A stretch of 64,000 nt of DNA from Bradyrhizobium diazoefficiens (GCF_016612535.1 NZ_JAENXS010000002.1:2418001-2482000), one strand, 5' to 3'. Counted from the first letter of the stretch, positions 1 to 8,657 are shown. Made by a program: numbers and translations. Notes: a model not told the origin generated them from the letters alone.

Positions 1-759
1 CAGGCGCTGTCGGGCATCATGGCCATCACCGGCCATCCCGAGACGGGCCCGACGCGCGCGGGCTTTGCAGTGTGCGACGTGCTCTCGGGCGCCACGGCCG
101 CGTTCGGGGTGTCGAGCGCGCTCTACCAGCGCGACCGCACCGGCAAGGGGCAGCTCATCGACGTCTCCATGCTGGAGGCGACGATGGCGTTTCTGTCGGG
201 GCAGATCGCGGACTGGTCGGTCGCCGGCCATCGCCAGCAGCTCTCCGGCAACCAGGCGGTGAGCCGCCGGACCACGGCGAATTTATTCAAATGCGGTGAC
301 GGGCACATCCTGCTCGCCGTCAACAACGAGAAGCAGTACCGCGCGCTGATGTCTGCGCTCGGCCGCGAGGATACGCTGTCCGATCCGCGTTTCGCCGACT
401 GGTTTTCCCGCAACGAGAACGAGCCAGCGCTACGCGCCATCATCGAAGAGGCACTCGCGGCAAAGCCGGCGCGGGAATGGGAGACGATTTTGGAGGATGC
501 CGGCGCGCCCTGCGCCAGCATCTGGAAGGTCGAGGAGGTCATCGATCATCCGCAGATCAAGGCGCGCGGCGCGATCCAGGAGCTCGACACGCAATACGGC
601 CGGCTGCGCTTCGCCGGCAGCGGCTTCAAGCTCGCCCATGGCGGCGGCAAGCTCGACCGGATGGCGCCGGAGCTGGGCGCGGATACGGACGCGGTGCTCG
701 GCGAGCTCGGGTTCGATGCGGCGGAGATCGCGGCGTTGCGGGCACGGGAGATTGTTTGA
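1..759 (+). CDS. CaiB/BaiF family CoA-transferase, 5' end outside window
   Basis: The frame is open from base 1, so the N-terminal part lies upstream; about 252 C-terminal residues are visible. Text such as SGIMAITGHPETGPTRAGFA, followed by a D-rich LIDVSMLEA segment and an SGNQAVSRRTTANLFKCGDG stretch, is typical of family III CoA-transferases, which move CoA between carboxylic acids through a catalytic Asp located in the N-terminal part of the fold. The substrate cannot be read from the sequence; formyl-CoA, succinyl-CoA or acyl-carnitine-type donors are all possible in this family. The gene runs convergent with the SRAP gene, with only 9 bases between their stops. Family call is firm, substrate unknown. 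Confidence 0.85.
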   Translation, partial: QALSGIMAITGHPETGPTRAGFAVCDVLSGATAAFGVSSALYQRDRTGKGQLIDVSMLEATMAFLSGQIADWSVAGHRQQLSGNQAVSRRTTANLFKCGDGHILLAVNNEKQYRALMSALGREDTLSDPRFADWFSRNENEPALRAIIEEALAAKPAREWETILEDAGAPCASIWKVEEVIDHPQIKARGAIQELDTQYGRLRFAGSGFKLAHGGGKLDRMAPELGADTDAVLGELGFDAAEIAALRAREIV

Positions 760-768
760 AGGGGCCTT

Positions 769-1533
769 CTAAAACAACGACCCCTGCCCGTCATCCGCCG
801 AGCCAGTCGCTGTCTTCCGCACCAGTTTCTTCGGCTTCATGGCCTCCGCTTCCGCCTCCATCTCCTCCGCACTGATCGGCAAGAGCAGCTGCTCGTCGTC
901 ATTGGCGACGCGGTTGACGCGGGCGGAGACCGGGTGCCAAGCGAATTCGCCGATGCGCGGGGCGGTCATCAGCGGCAGGATCGAATCGATCTCGTCACTG
1001 CTGCAATCGAGCCAGCGCTCGAAATCGCGTGGGCTGATGGTGACCGGCACGCGGTCATGCAGCGCGGCCAAATCCTCGCCCGCCGCCGCCGTGACGATTG
1101 CGGCCGTATCGAGCTCCTCGCCGTTCGGCCCGATCCAGGTCTCGAACAAAGCAGCAAAGCCGAGCGGCGCTCCGTCGGCGTAACGGATGAAGAACGGCTG
1201 CTTGCGGCCATCGACCACCCTCCATTCGTAATAGCCGTCGGCCGGGATCAGCCCGCGCCGCCGGCGAATCGCCTTTTTGAACGCAGGCTTCTCCAGTGCG
1301 GTCTCGGAGCGGGCGTTGATCAGCAACGTAAAGCCCTTGGGATCCCTGACCCAGCTCGGCAGCAAGCCCCAGCGCATCAGGCGGAAATGGCGGGCCCCAT
1401 TCTCGACCAAGACGACCGGAATCGGTTGCGTCGGCGCGACATTGTACCGGGACGGGAAATTCGGCTGCTCGACGTAGCCGAACAGTTGCCGCAAAGCCGC
1501 GGGGGCCGAAGTTATGACGAAGCGTCCACACAT
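769..1533 (-). CDS. SOS response-associated peptidase, SRAP/YedK (HMCES) family
   Basis: A 254-residue SRAP protein. Met1 is followed directly by the catalytic Cys2 (MCGRF), and the family motifs NVAPTQ, MRWGLLPSW, NARSET, GYYEW and HDRVP are all present. SRAP proteins crosslink covalently to abasic sites in single-stranded DNA through Cys2 and so shield them during replication. The start is fixed because Cys2 must follow the initiator Met. The protein ends in an acidic and lysine-rich tail closing with QGSLF, which resembles a beta-sliding-clamp binding pentapeptide. It is divergent from the hypothetical gene at 1597, with a 63-base gap that must hold both promoters. Confidence 0.93.
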   Translation of the reverse strand: MCGRFVITSAPAALRQLFGYVEQPNFPSRYNVAPTQPIPVVLVENGARHFRLMRWGLLPSWVRDPKGFTLLINARSETALEKPAFKKAIRRRRGLIPADGYYEWRVVDGRKQPFFIRYADGAPLGFAALFETWIGPNGEELDTAAIVTAAAGEDLAALHDRVPVTISPRDFERWLDCSSDEIDSILPLMTAPRIGEFAWHPVSARVNRVANDDEQLLLPISAEEMEAEAEAMKPKKLVRKTATGSADDGQGSLF

Positions 1534-1596
1534 CCTAGCGCGACTATATAGGGTCCGTTCAGGTCCTTTTAACCCCGAACGTTAACACTGCGGCGG

Positions 1597-2097
1597 ATGA
1601 GCTCAATGGCCTCGCAATCCGCGCGGACGCATGAACAGACGGCCTCCGAGGCGCAAGCCTGGGCCGAACGGCTGCGCGTGGCCAATATCAACCCGCGAAC
1701 CGGGCTTGCCACCGACTATCTCAACCATTTCAATGAAGCCGTGATGCTGCTGGAAATGGTTCCGGACATGCCGGAATGCGCGGAAGACTTTTTGACCTGG
1801 TCGCCGCTGTCCTATGCCGAACATTTCACCGCCTCGAATTTCAAGGCACGGGATCTGGCAATCGAGGCCTATGAGAAGGCCGAGCCAAACGTGCGCGCCC
1901 AGTTCGACCACCTCACCGACACCATGACCTCGATTCTAACAGCGGTCGGCTCGGCCATGCGCGACGTCGAGAAGGACACGACCCGCGTCCGCCTCGCCGA
2001 GCAGGCCACCTCGTGGGTCAAGCCGCTGATCGCCGCCTGCGGCGGCATCATCAATGGCGGCGCGGAAGCCGACGTCGACACCATCATGGCGAACTGA
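1597..2097 (+). CDS. conserved hypothetical protein, helical, 166 aa
   Basis: I do not recognise a named domain. The protein is soluble, has no signal peptide or membrane segment, and reads as mostly helical: a segment NPRTGLATDYLNHFNEA, a patch rich in Met, Glu and Asp (LLEMVPDMPECAEDF), then KARDLAIEAYEKAEPN and a long helix with DTMTSILTAVGSAM. A second ATG nine bases downstream (1606) is an equally possible start. The NUDIX gene follows 17 bases later on the same strand, so the two may be co-transcribed. Codon use and GC content match the neighbours, so this is a real gene. Confidence 0.75.
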   Translation: MSSMASQSARTHEQTASEAQAWAERLRVANINPRTGLATDYLNHFNEAVMLLEMVPDMPECAEDFLTWSPLSYAEHFTASNFKARDLAIEAYEKAEPNVRAQFDHLTDTMTSILTAVGSAMRDVEKDTTRVRLAEQATSWVKPLIAACGGIINGGAEADVDTIMAN

Positions 2098-2114
2098 GCC
2101 CGGTAGCTAGAGAT

Positions 2115-2549
2115 ATGGCCACGGTCGTCCAGCCCACCCATCCTCAGATCGCGGTCAGTGCCGCGATTTTTCGCGACGGCAAGGTGCTTTTGACCCGCCG
2201 CGCCCGCTCACCCGCCAAGGGCTTCTATTCACTGCCTGGTGGCCGGGTCGAATTCGGCGAATCGCTGCACCAGGCGCTGATCCGCGAGGTCGACGAGGAA
2301 ACCGGGCTCGCCATCGAGATCGTCAGCTTTGCCGGCTGGCGCGAGGTGCTGCCGGCCACCCCTGGTGCCGGCCATTATCTGATCATGTCCTTTGCCGCCC
2401 GCTGGGTGGCCAAGGAACCCACGCTGAATGACGAACTCGACGATTACCGCTGGATCGCTCCGGACGCGCTCGGCAGCCCCGGCGACCTCAAGCTGACCGG
2501 CGGGTTGGAGGAGATCATCCAGTCCGCCCACCGGCTGATCGCCCCCTGA
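2115..2549 (+). CDS. NUDIX hydrolase
   Basis: A 144-residue single-domain NUDIX protein. The Nudix box is intact: GGRVEFGESLHQALIREVDE followed by ETG, carrying the Glu residues that bind the catalytic metal. Proteins of this type cleave nucleoside diphosphates linked to another moiety; the substrate cannot be predicted. The frame is open upstream of 2115, but the ATG at 2115 (MATVVQPTHPQIAVSAAIF) gives the normal family N-terminus, while the extension overlaps the preceding gene in another frame. It lies 17 bases after the preceding hypothetical gene and 46 bases before the TIGR02301-like gene, suggesting a short operon. Confidence 0.88.
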   Translation: MATVVQPTHPQIAVSAAIFRDGKVLLTRRARSPAKGFYSLPGGRVEFGESLHQALIREVDEETGLAIEIVSFAGWREVLPATPGAGHYLIMSFAARWVAKEPTLNDELDDYRWIAPDALGSPGDLKLTGGLEEIIQSAHRLIAP

Positions 2550-2595
2550 CCGCCCGCCTTGCGTCATCAGCCCCGAGGGGGCATACACCCCGCCG

Positions 2596-2973
2596 ATGTC
2601 GACGCGATTTCTGGCCATTTTTGCCCTGATTCTCGCCTGCGCTTCCGCGCCCGCCCGGGCCCAGGACGTGGCGGCGCCGTTCGACGCCGATTTGCAGCGG
2701 CTGGCCGAGATCCTCGGCGGGCTGCATTATCTGCGCGGCATCTGCGGCGCCAACGAGGGCAACAAATGGCGCAGCGAGATGCAGGCGCTGATCGACGCCG
2801 AAACCCCCGCCGGCGAGCGCCGCACCCGCATGATCGCCGGCTTCAACCGCGGCTATAACGGCTTTCAACAGACTTACCGGAGCTGCACGCCGGCGGCCAC
2901 AGTCGCAATCCGCCGTTACATCGAGGAAGGCTCGAAGATCTCGCGCGATCTCACCGCGCGCTACGCGAACTGA
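2596..2973 (+). CDS. TIGR02301-type secreted protein
   Basis: A 125-residue protein with a clear Sec signal peptide (residues 1 to about 22, cleavage after ARA) and a short mature domain containing RLAEILGGLHYLRGICG, NKWRSEMQALIDAE and a second Cys in YRSCTP. This pattern matches the small alphaproteobacterial family TIGR02301, whose function is unknown. The two conserved cysteines in the mature part could form a disulfide in the periplasm, which is inference. Same strand as the NUDIX gene and close behind it. Confidence 0.8.
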   Translation: MSTRFLAIFALILACASAPARAQDVAAPFDADLQRLAEILGGLHYLRGICGANEGNKWRSEMQALIDAETPAGERRTRMIAGFNRGYNGFQQTYRSCTPAATVAIRRYIEEGSKISRDLTARYAN

Positions 2974-3114
2974 GCTCTCGGGGACAACGTCATCGTCTTT
3001 GTTCACAGCCGTTAACCGTTCTTAAAGATGTGGCCTAGCGGTCGTTAATGCGCGTGCTACACCTCTTCGTGCAGCGCATCGCCGTGGATCGCGCCCCAGC
3101 CCTGATCGAGTTTC

Positions 3115-3381
3115 ATGAGCCATCCAGTGTCCTACGCCCCCGCACGCGCGCCGCTGCCCGATCACGAGCAGAAACAGGCCGCACTGAGCTATCTGAACGA
3201 GGCCTGGGCCGAAGCGCGCCATGATGGCGTCGACGGCGACTGCCTGGCGCAGGCGAGCCTGTTTGCGGCGCTTGCGGAACTCGTTGGCACCTATGGCGAG
3301 GACGCGGTGGCGAAATTCGTCGAGGGCTTTCCCGCCCGCATCCGCAACGGCGAATTCTCGGTCGACCTCTCCAGGCAGTAA
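3115..3381 (+). CDS. conserved hypothetical protein, 88 aa
   Basis: Small soluble protein with no signal peptide. It contains a helical segment DHEQKQAALSYLNEAWAEA and a C-terminal segment YGEDAVAKFVEGFPARI typical of a compact helical bundle. Not recognised as a named family. It converges with sseA, with 20 bases between the stops. The 141-base gap upstream contains TTAACCGTTCTTAA-like sequence but no promoter I can assign. The start is the first ATG after an in-frame stop; the ribosome binding site is weak. Confidence 0.65.
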   Translation: MSHPVSYAPARAPLPDHEQKQAALSYLNEAWAEARHDGVDGDCLAQASLFAALAELVGTYGEDAVAKFVEGFPARIRNGEFSVDLSRQ

Positions 3382-3401
3382 GCGCGCCGGATTGGCGTGC
3401 C

Positions 3402-4265
3402 TCAATCCGTCTCGATCGGTAGCCCGGGGTCCCTCGCCCATTCGCCCATCGAGGCATCGTACAGCGCGAGCTTGTCGTAGCCGAGCTGCGTCAGTATGAG
3501 CAGGTCGATGGTGGCCGAGATGCCGCCGCCACAATACAGGATCACGTTCTTGTCGCGCGTGACGCCTGCCGCGGTGAACTTCGCTTCGGCGTCCGCGAGC
3601 GTCGTCAGCGTCTTGTCGGCATTGGTGAGCGTCGCAGCCGATACGTTGACGCTGCCGGGCACCCGGCCCGGTCGCCCATAGCGGCTCGGCTCGAGGCCGT
3701 GATGAAATTGCGGCCCGAGCGCATTGACGATCACGGTCGAGGGATCGCCGATCCGCGCCATGACAGTGGTCTTGTCGACGAACAGGCCCGCGCGCGGTGC
3801 GGCCTTGAAGGTCGTGGCCGGATAGCCCATCGGTGCACCGGTCTCGACCGCTCGGCCCTCGTTCTTCCATTTGTCGAAGCCGCCGTCGAGCACCTGCGCG
3901 TCGACGCCGAGCGAGCGCAGCATCCACCAGAACCGCGTCGACCACATCATCGTGCCGATGCTGTAGAGCACGACGGTTTTGGTGGCATCGAGACCGTGGC
4001 GGCCGAAGGCGGCCTCCAGCTTGGCCACATCAGGCATCATGAAGAATTGCTGCGCGGATGTGTCGGAGAACTCGCCCTGCAGGTCGAGGAAATCGGCGCC
4101 CGGGATGTGGCCGGCCGCGAAGGACTTGTCACCGGGCACCGCGCGATACGGCACATCGCTGCCGGGTGGCACCGGCTCGTTGGTGGTCGTGCAGTCGTAG
4201 AGGCGGAGATTGGGGTCGCCGAGGATGGCTGCGAGTTGATCGGTGGTGATGAGGGATTGGGTCAT
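3402..4265 (-). CDS. sseA: 3-mercaptopyruvate/thiosulfate sulfurtransferase (two rhodanese domains)
   Basis: A 287-residue tandem rhodanese. The N-terminal domain (about 1-140) is the inactive one; the C-terminal domain carries the catalytic loop YCGGGISAT with Cys near residue 240. The CG-x-G-x-(S/T)A form favours mercaptopyruvate over thiosulfate as sulfur donor; this is inference from the loop. An ATG five codons upstream (4280) is also in frame, but the ATG at 4265 has a GGGAG-type ribosome site six bases before it, so I chose it. The gene lies downstream of an inverted pair of palindromic repeats that separates it from the amidohydrolase gene. Confidence 0.9.
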   Translation of the reverse strand: MTQSLITTDQLAAILGDPNLRLYDCTTTNEPVPPGSDVPYRAVPGDKSFAAGHIPGADFLDLQGEFSDTSAQQFFMMPDVAKLEAAFGRHGLDATKTVVLYSIGTMMWSTRFWWMLRSLGVDAQVLDGGFDKWKNEGRAVETGAPMGYPATTFKAAPRAGLFVDKTTVMARIGDPSTVIVNALGPQFHHGLEPSRYGRPGRVPGSVNVSAATLTNADKTLTTLADAEAKFTAAGVTRDKNVILYCGGGISATIDLLILTQLGYDKLALYDASMGEWARDPGLPIETD

Positions 4266-4290
4266 CGAATGCTCTCCCATGATTCCCCAA

Positions 4291-4433
4291 TGTCGTCCCG
4301 GCGAAGGCCGGGACCCATACCGCGTGATCTATCGGTGTACGAAAGCATTCGTACCAAGCGAAGGACTTGCAACCGCTGGACTTCGCCAAACTTCTTCCTG
4401 TGGTTATGGATCCCGGCCTTCGCCGGGACGACA
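4291..4433. repeat. inverted pair of REP-like palindromes (family A)
   Basis: Two copies of a palindromic unit with core CCCGGCGAAGGCCGGGACC face each other at 4291-4320 and 4406-4433, separated by about 85 bases. The same arrangement appears at 20455-20579. The layout is like a bacterial interspersed mosaic element: two REP units head to head. It sits between sseA and the amidohydrolase gene, both leftward. Confidence 0.85.
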
Positions 4434-4467
4434 CCGCAGGTGTGGCACCGTTGTGCCCTTTCCACGC

Positions 4468-5802
4468 CTACTGCTTCAGCGTCTCCAGAAATCGCACCGG
4501 CTCGCCCTGCGCCGGCGTTACGAGTTCGCCCTGCCACATCACGCGGCGGCCGCGGATGAAAGTGCCGACGGGCCAACCGGTCACACGCACGCCGTCGTAA
4601 GGCGTCCAGCCGGCCTTGGACGCCACCCATTTGTTGGTGATGATTTCGCTGCGCTTCAAATCGACCACCGTGAAGTCGGCGTCGTAGCCGGCTGCGATCC
4701 GGCCCTTGCAGGTCATGTTGTAGAGGCGTGCCGGGCCGGCGCTGGTGAGATCGACGAAGCGGGCGAGCGAGAGCCGGCCCGCGTTGACGTGATCGAGCAT
4801 CAGCGGCACCAGCGTCTGCACGCCGGTCATCCCGGAGGGCGAGGAGGGATAGGTCTTCTGCTTTTCTTCCAGCGTATGCGGTGCGTGGTCGGAGCCGAGC
4901 ACGTCGATGATGCCCTGCTCGATGCCACGCCAGATACCGGCGCGGTGATCGGCGCCGCGCACCGGTGGATTCATCTGCGCCAGCGTGCCGAGCCGCTCGT
5001 AGCATTCCGGTGCCGCCAGCGTGAGATGATGCGGCGTCGCCTCGCAGGAGGCGACGTCCTTGTGGTCGCGCAGGAACTCGATCTCTTCCTTGGTCGAGAT
5101 GTGCAGCACGTGGATGCGCTTGCCCGTCTCATGCGCGAGCTTGACCAGGCGCTGCGTCGCCATCAGCGCCGCGGTCTCGTCGCGCCAAACCGGATGCGAG
5201 CGCGGGTCGCCTTCGATGCGCAGCGACTTGCGGTCGTTGAGGCGGTACTCGTCTTCGGCGTGGAACGCGGCCCGGCGGCGGATCACCTGGAAGATGCGGC
5301 GCAGGCTCTCGTCGTCCTCCACCAAGAGCGCGCCGGTCGAGGAGCCGATGAACACTTTGACGCCGGCGCAGCCGGGCGCACGCTCGAGCACGGGCAGATC
5401 CTGCACGTTCTCGCGGGTGCCGCCGACGAAGAAGGCGAAATCGCAATGCATGCGGTGATGGGCACGTTTCACTTTGTCGGTGAAAGTGGCCTCCGTCACC
5501 GTGAGCGGCGACGTGTTGGGCATCTCGAACACGGCGGTGACGCCGCCCATCACGGCGCTGCGTGATCCCGTTTCCAGGTCTTCCTTCTGCTCAAGCCCGG
5601 GCTCGCGGAAATGCACCTGCGTGTCCATCACGCCGGGCAGGATGTGCAGGCCCTTGCAGTCGATCACCTCTGTGGCAGAGGCCTGCGTCAGCGGGCCGAG
5701 CTCAGCGATGCGACCGTTTGTGATGCCGATATCGCGAACACCCTCGCCGTCCTGATTGACGACGGTGCCGCCCTTGAGGATCACGTCGAAACGCTGGGTC
5801 AT
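4468..5802 (-). CDS. dihydroorotase-family amidohydrolase
   Basis: A 444-residue cyclic amidohydrolase. The metal-site segment reads VMDTQVHFREPG, so the first His of the usual HxH pair is Gln, a variant known in one subclass of dihydroorotases (DxQVHFREPG). Other ligands are present: KVFIGSSTG with the candidate carbamylated Lys, HVLHIST, ATPHHLTL and GSDHAPHT with the catalytic Asp. The likely reaction is hydrolysis or closure of a cyclic amide, dihydroorotate being the usual substrate; hydantoin or allantoin are alternatives. No pyrimidine genes are adjacent, so its pathway is uncertain. Divergent from ygfZ with a 101-base gap. Confidence 0.85.
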   Translation of the reverse strand: MTQRFDVILKGGTVVNQDGEGVRDIGITNGRIAELGPLTQASATEVIDCKGLHILPGVMDTQVHFREPGLEQKEDLETGSRSAVMGGVTAVFEMPNTSPLTVTEATFTDKVKRAHHRMHCDFAFFVGGTRENVQDLPVLERAPGCAGVKVFIGSSTGALLVEDDESLRRIFQVIRRRAAFHAEDEYRLNDRKSLRIEGDPRSHPVWRDETAALMATQRLVKLAHETGKRIHVLHISTKEEIEFLRDHKDVASCEATPHHLTLAAPECYERLGTLAQMNPPVRGADHRAGIWRGIEQGIIDVLGSDHAPHTLEEKQKTYPSSPSGMTGVQTLVPLMLDHVNAGRLSLARFVDLTSAGPARLYNMTCKGRIAAGYDADFTVVDLKRSEIITNKWVASKAGWTPYDGVRVTGWPVGTFIRGRRVMWQGELVTPAQGEPVRFLETLKQ

Positions 5803-5903
5803 GGCTGGAGGCCTCTGTCATCCCCAAGCGCAGGGCTCGAGGTCTTGTCGTTTATGACTTGCGGGCTTACGTTCCGGAGCAACATGTCGCAAGAGATTTT
5901 CAC

Positions 5904-6785
5904 ATGAAATCAGCGTTTCTTCCCGACCGGGGCGTGGTCAAGGTCGCGGGCGAGGATGCGCGCAACTTCCTCAACGGCCTCGTCACGACTGATCTCGACA
6001 AGCTCAAGCCGGGCCTGGGGCGATTCGGCGCGCTGCTGACGCCGCAGGGCAAGATCGTCGTCGATTTCCTGATCACGGAAGCGCCCGCCGGCCACGGCGG
6101 CGGGTTCCTGATCGACTGCCCGAGGGCGCTGGCCGAGGGCCTCGCTACCAAGCTGAAATTCTACAAGCTGCGCGCCAAGGTGACGGTGGACAACCTCTCC
6201 GACAATCTCGGCGTGCTGGCGGCCTGGGACGGCCAGCTGGCGGCGCAGCCGGATCTTGCCTTTGCCGATCCGCGCAATGAGCACCTCGGCACTCGCATCC
6301 TGATCCCCGACAATCTCAAGCAGAAGCTGTCCGCCCTGATTGGCGCCGAGCTGGTCGATGCCGCCGACTATGAAGCGCACCGCATCGCGCTCGGCGTGCC
6401 GCGCGGCGGGCTCGATTTCATGTACAGCGACGCGTTCCCGCACGAGACCAACATGGACCGTCTGGCCGGCGTCGATTTCGACAAAGGCTGCTATGTCGGA
6501 CAGGAGGTCGTCTCGCGCATGCAGCATCGCGGTACCGCACGCACCCGCAGCGTGAAGGTGCTGCTTGAGGACTCCTCGCCAGAGGCCGGCGTCAGTGTCA
6601 TGGCCGGCGACAAGCCGGTCGGCACGATGGGCTCGTCGGCGCAAGGAAAGGGCATCGCGCTGGTGCGTATCGACCGGGTTGCGGACGCGCTCGATGCCGG
6701 CCAGCCGCTCACCGCGGGCGGCCTCACGTTGAAGCTGGCAGAACCTGACGTCCTCCGCATTCCCACCAAGCAGCCCATCGCATGA
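5904..6785 (+). CDS. ygfZ: YgfZ/GcvT-like folate-binding iron-sulfur maintenance protein
   Basis: A 293-residue GcvT-fold protein with the diagnostic YgfZ/CAF17 signature KGCYVGQEVVSRMQHRG near residues 195-212, including the conserved Cys. YgfZ uses tetrahydrofolate and helps make or repair 4Fe-4S clusters of enzymes such as MiaB. The open frame extends 15 codons upstream, but the ATG at 5904 gives the family N-terminus (MKSAFLPDRGVVKVAGEDA) with an AAGAG ribosome site before it. Its stop overlaps the tag start by four bases (ATGA), indicating translational coupling. Confidence 0.92.
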   Translation: MKSAFLPDRGVVKVAGEDARNFLNGLVTTDLDKLKPGLGRFGALLTPQGKIVVDFLITEAPAGHGGGFLIDCPRALAEGLATKLKFYKLRAKVTVDNLSDNLGVLAAWDGQLAAQPDLAFADPRNEHLGTRILIPDNLKQKLSALIGAELVDAADYEAHRIALGVPRGGLDFMYSDAFPHETNMDRLAGVDFDKGCYVGQEVVSRMQHRGTARTRSVKVLLEDSSPEAGVSVMAGDKPVGTMGSSAQGKGIALVRIDRVADALDAGQPLTAGGLTLKLAEPDVLRIPTKQPIA

Positions 6786-7408
6786 GCCGTGCTCCCCGCC
6801 TGCATCCCGACGGAAAGACCCGCTGCCCATGGCCCGGCGAGGATCCGCTCTACGTCGCCTATCACGACACCGAATGGGGCGTGCCTGAGTATGACGACCG
6901 CGCGCTCTATGAAAAGCTGATCCTCGACGGTTTTCAGGCCGGCCTGTCCTGGATCACGATCTTGCGCAAGCGCGACAATTTCCGCAAAGCCTTCGACGAT
7001 TTCCAGCCGGAGAAGATCGCGCGTTACACCGACAAGAAGGTGCACGCGCTGATGAACGACGTCGGCATCGTGCGCAACCGCGCTAAGATCGACGGCACGA
7101 TCCTCAGCGCAAAATCCTATCTCGAGATCATGGAGAAAGGCCCGGGCTTCTCGAAACTGCTGTGGGACTTCATGGACGGGCGGCCCAAGGTCAACGATTT
7201 CAAGACCACGGCGAGCGTGCCGGCTTCGACGCCTTTGTCGGCGCAAATCTCCAAGGAGCTGTCCTCGCGCGGCTTCAAGTTCGTCGGCCCGACCATCGTC
7301 TACGCTTTCATGGAAGCGACCGGCATGGTCAACGACCATCTCGTCGACTGCCATTGTCACGCAAGCTGCGGCCAGACGCAGCGCAAGCCGCGCCTCAAGG
7401 CCAAATGA
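6782..7408 (+). CDS. tag: DNA-3-methyladenine glycosylase I
   Basis: A 208-residue Tag protein that removes N3-methyladenine from DNA as the first step of base excision repair. Visible features are the N-terminal CPWPG Cys and YHDTEWG His of the zinc snap, the LILDGFQAGLSWITILRKR core, and the C-terminal HCHASC His/Cys pair that completes the zinc site. Both ends overlap neighbours: ATGA with ygfZ upstream and ATGA with the HD hydrolase downstream, so the three genes form a coupled operon. No adaptive-response (Ada) gene is nearby. Confidence 0.95.
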   Translation: MSRAPRLHPDGKTRCPWPGEDPLYVAYHDTEWGVPEYDDRALYEKLILDGFQAGLSWITILRKRDNFRKAFDDFQPEKIARYTDKKVHALMNDVGIVRNRAKIDGTILSAKSYLEIMEKGPGFSKLLWDFMDGRPKVNDFKTTASVPASTPLSAQISKELSSRGFKFVGPTIVYAFMEATGMVNDHLVDCHCHASCGQTQRKPRLKAK

Positions 7409-8019
7409 CGGCGAAGAAGACCGCACGCGCAGCGGAGTCCCGCGCCTGGCAGCGCATGCTGTCGGGCCGGCGGCTCGATCTGCTCGATCCCTCCCCGCTC
7501 GACGTCGAGATCGCCGACATCGCGCATGGGCTCGCGCGTGTCGCGCGCTGGAACGGCCAGACCATTGGCGCGCACATCTTCTCGGTCGCGCAGCATACAC
7601 TGCTGGTCGAGACCGTGCTGCGGCACGAATGGCCAAAAGCCGATCGGCGCATGCGACTCGCCGCGCTGCTGCACGATGCGCCTGAATATGTGATCGGCGA
7701 CATGATCTCGCCGTTCAAGGCCGTGCTCGACGGCCATTACAAGGCGGTGGAGAAGCGCCTGCTCGGCGCCATCCACATCCGCTTTGGCCTGCCGCCGGTG
7801 CTGCCCGAGGAAATCACGCAAGCGATCAAGACCGCCGATCGCGGCGCGGCGTATCTGGAGGCAACCGAGCTCGCCGGCTTCAGCGAGAGCGAGGCCAAGC
7901 GCCTGTTCGGCCGGGATCCCGGCCTCTCCGACAGCGTCCGGCGCGACTATCTGACGCCCTGGACCGCGGCGCGGGCCGAGAAGCAGTTTCTAGAGCGGTT
8001 TGGCGCCGTCTTTGCGTAG
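7405..8019 (+). CDS. HD-domain hydrolase, YfbR-like
   Basis: A 204-residue HD-domain protein. Metal-binding residues are visible in SVAQHTLLVE, ALLHDAPEY and KTADRGA, in the order seen in the 5'-deoxynucleotidase YfbR. The family hydrolyses deoxynucleoside monophosphates; activity here is inferred. The open frame runs further upstream inside tag, but ATG 7405 overlaps the tag stop as ATGA and is the natural coupled start. N-terminal 15 residues are Lys/Ala-rich. Its position after tag suggests a link with nucleotide or DNA damage handling, which is inference. Confidence 0.88.
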   Translation: MTAKKTARAAESRAWQRMLSGRRLDLLDPSPLDVEIADIAHGLARVARWNGQTIGAHIFSVAQHTLLVETVLRHEWPKADRRMRLAALLHDAPEYVIGDMISPFKAVLDGHYKAVEKRLLGAIHIRFGLPPVLPEEITQAIKTADRGAAYLEATELAGFSESEAKRLFGRDPGLSDSVRRDYLTPWTAARAEKQFLERFGAVFA

Positions 8020-8033
8020 CACCATCACGTCTC

Positions 8034-8105
8034 AGCCCAGGGGTGGGCAAGGCGAAGCATGATGGTCGGCACGGCGCGATGCGCCTTTGCCCACCGTACT
8101 GCGGC
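8034..8105. repeat. GTGGGCAAAG palindromic repeat (family B), degenerate copy
   Basis: A degenerate copy of a repeat seen at 32341-32442 and 59148-59239. It opens with GGGGTGGGCAAGGCGAAGC and closes with GCGCCTTTGCCCACC, complementary ends around a TGGTCGGCACGGCG centre. It fills the gap between the HD hydrolase and the phosphatase-like gene. Confidence 0.7.
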
Positions 8106-8131
8106 CGCTATAATCGCCAAAAAGGTTCGCC

Positions 8132-8638
8132 ATGATCCACGTCTGTTCACTCGCCGCACTTCCCGAAACCGTCCGCCGCACCGGGGCCAGCCACGTGCTG
8201 ACCGTAATGGCCAATGTCGAGCAGGTGGTGCGGCCGGTGTCGGTGCTCCCTGCCAATCATCTCAAGGTCTCGATGGACGACATCACCGAGGAGATGGACG
8301 GCTTTGTCGCCCCCTCCGAGGTGCATATCGATCAGGTGCTGAATTTCGTGCGCGGCTGGGACCGCGGCGCGCCGCTGGTGGTGCATTGCTATGCCGGCAT
8401 CAGCCGCTCCACAGCGAGCGCCTTTGCCACGGTGTGCGCGCTCAATCCGGATCGCGACGAGATCGAGATCGCGAAGAAGATCCGCGCGGCCTCTCCGATC
8501 GCCTCGCCGAACCGGCGCATCGTCGATCTTGCCGACCGCGCGCTGGGGCGCAACGGCCGCATGCTGCGCGGGCTCGACGAGATGGGCCCTGGCGAGATGA
8601 CGGCCGAGGGGCGCCCCTTCGTGATCGAGCTCGAATGA
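8132..8638 (+). CDS. protein tyrosine phosphatase-like protein
   Basis: A 168-residue protein with the CX5R catalytic signature in VVHCYAGISRSTASAF: the nucleophilic Cys and the phosphate-binding Arg are both present. The family position is near the dual-specificity or tyrosine phosphatase group found in Rhizobiales. An Asp-containing loop upstream (SMDDITEEMDGFV) could supply the general acid. The cellular target is unknown. It is 19 bases upstream of the NadQ-type regulator gene and probably shares its transcript. Confidence 0.82.
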   Translation: MIHVCSLAALPETVRRTGASHVLTVMANVEQVVRPVSVLPANHLKVSMDDITEEMDGFVAPSEVHIDQVLNFVRGWDRGAPLVVHCYAGISRSTASAFATVCALNPDRDEIEIAKKIRAASPIASPNRRIVDLADRALGRNGRMLRGLDEMGPGEMTAEGRPFVIELE

Positions 8639-8657
8639 CAGCTGCGATCGTCACCGC

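Noticed and set aside
3012..3025. TTAA-N6-TTAA, a possible CtrA box
   Set aside because: Spacing is six rather than seven, and the flanking gene has no cell-cycle link.
4243..5565. 440-codon open frame on the plus strand
   Set aside because: Antisense to the amidohydrolase; no domain and biased amino acid content.
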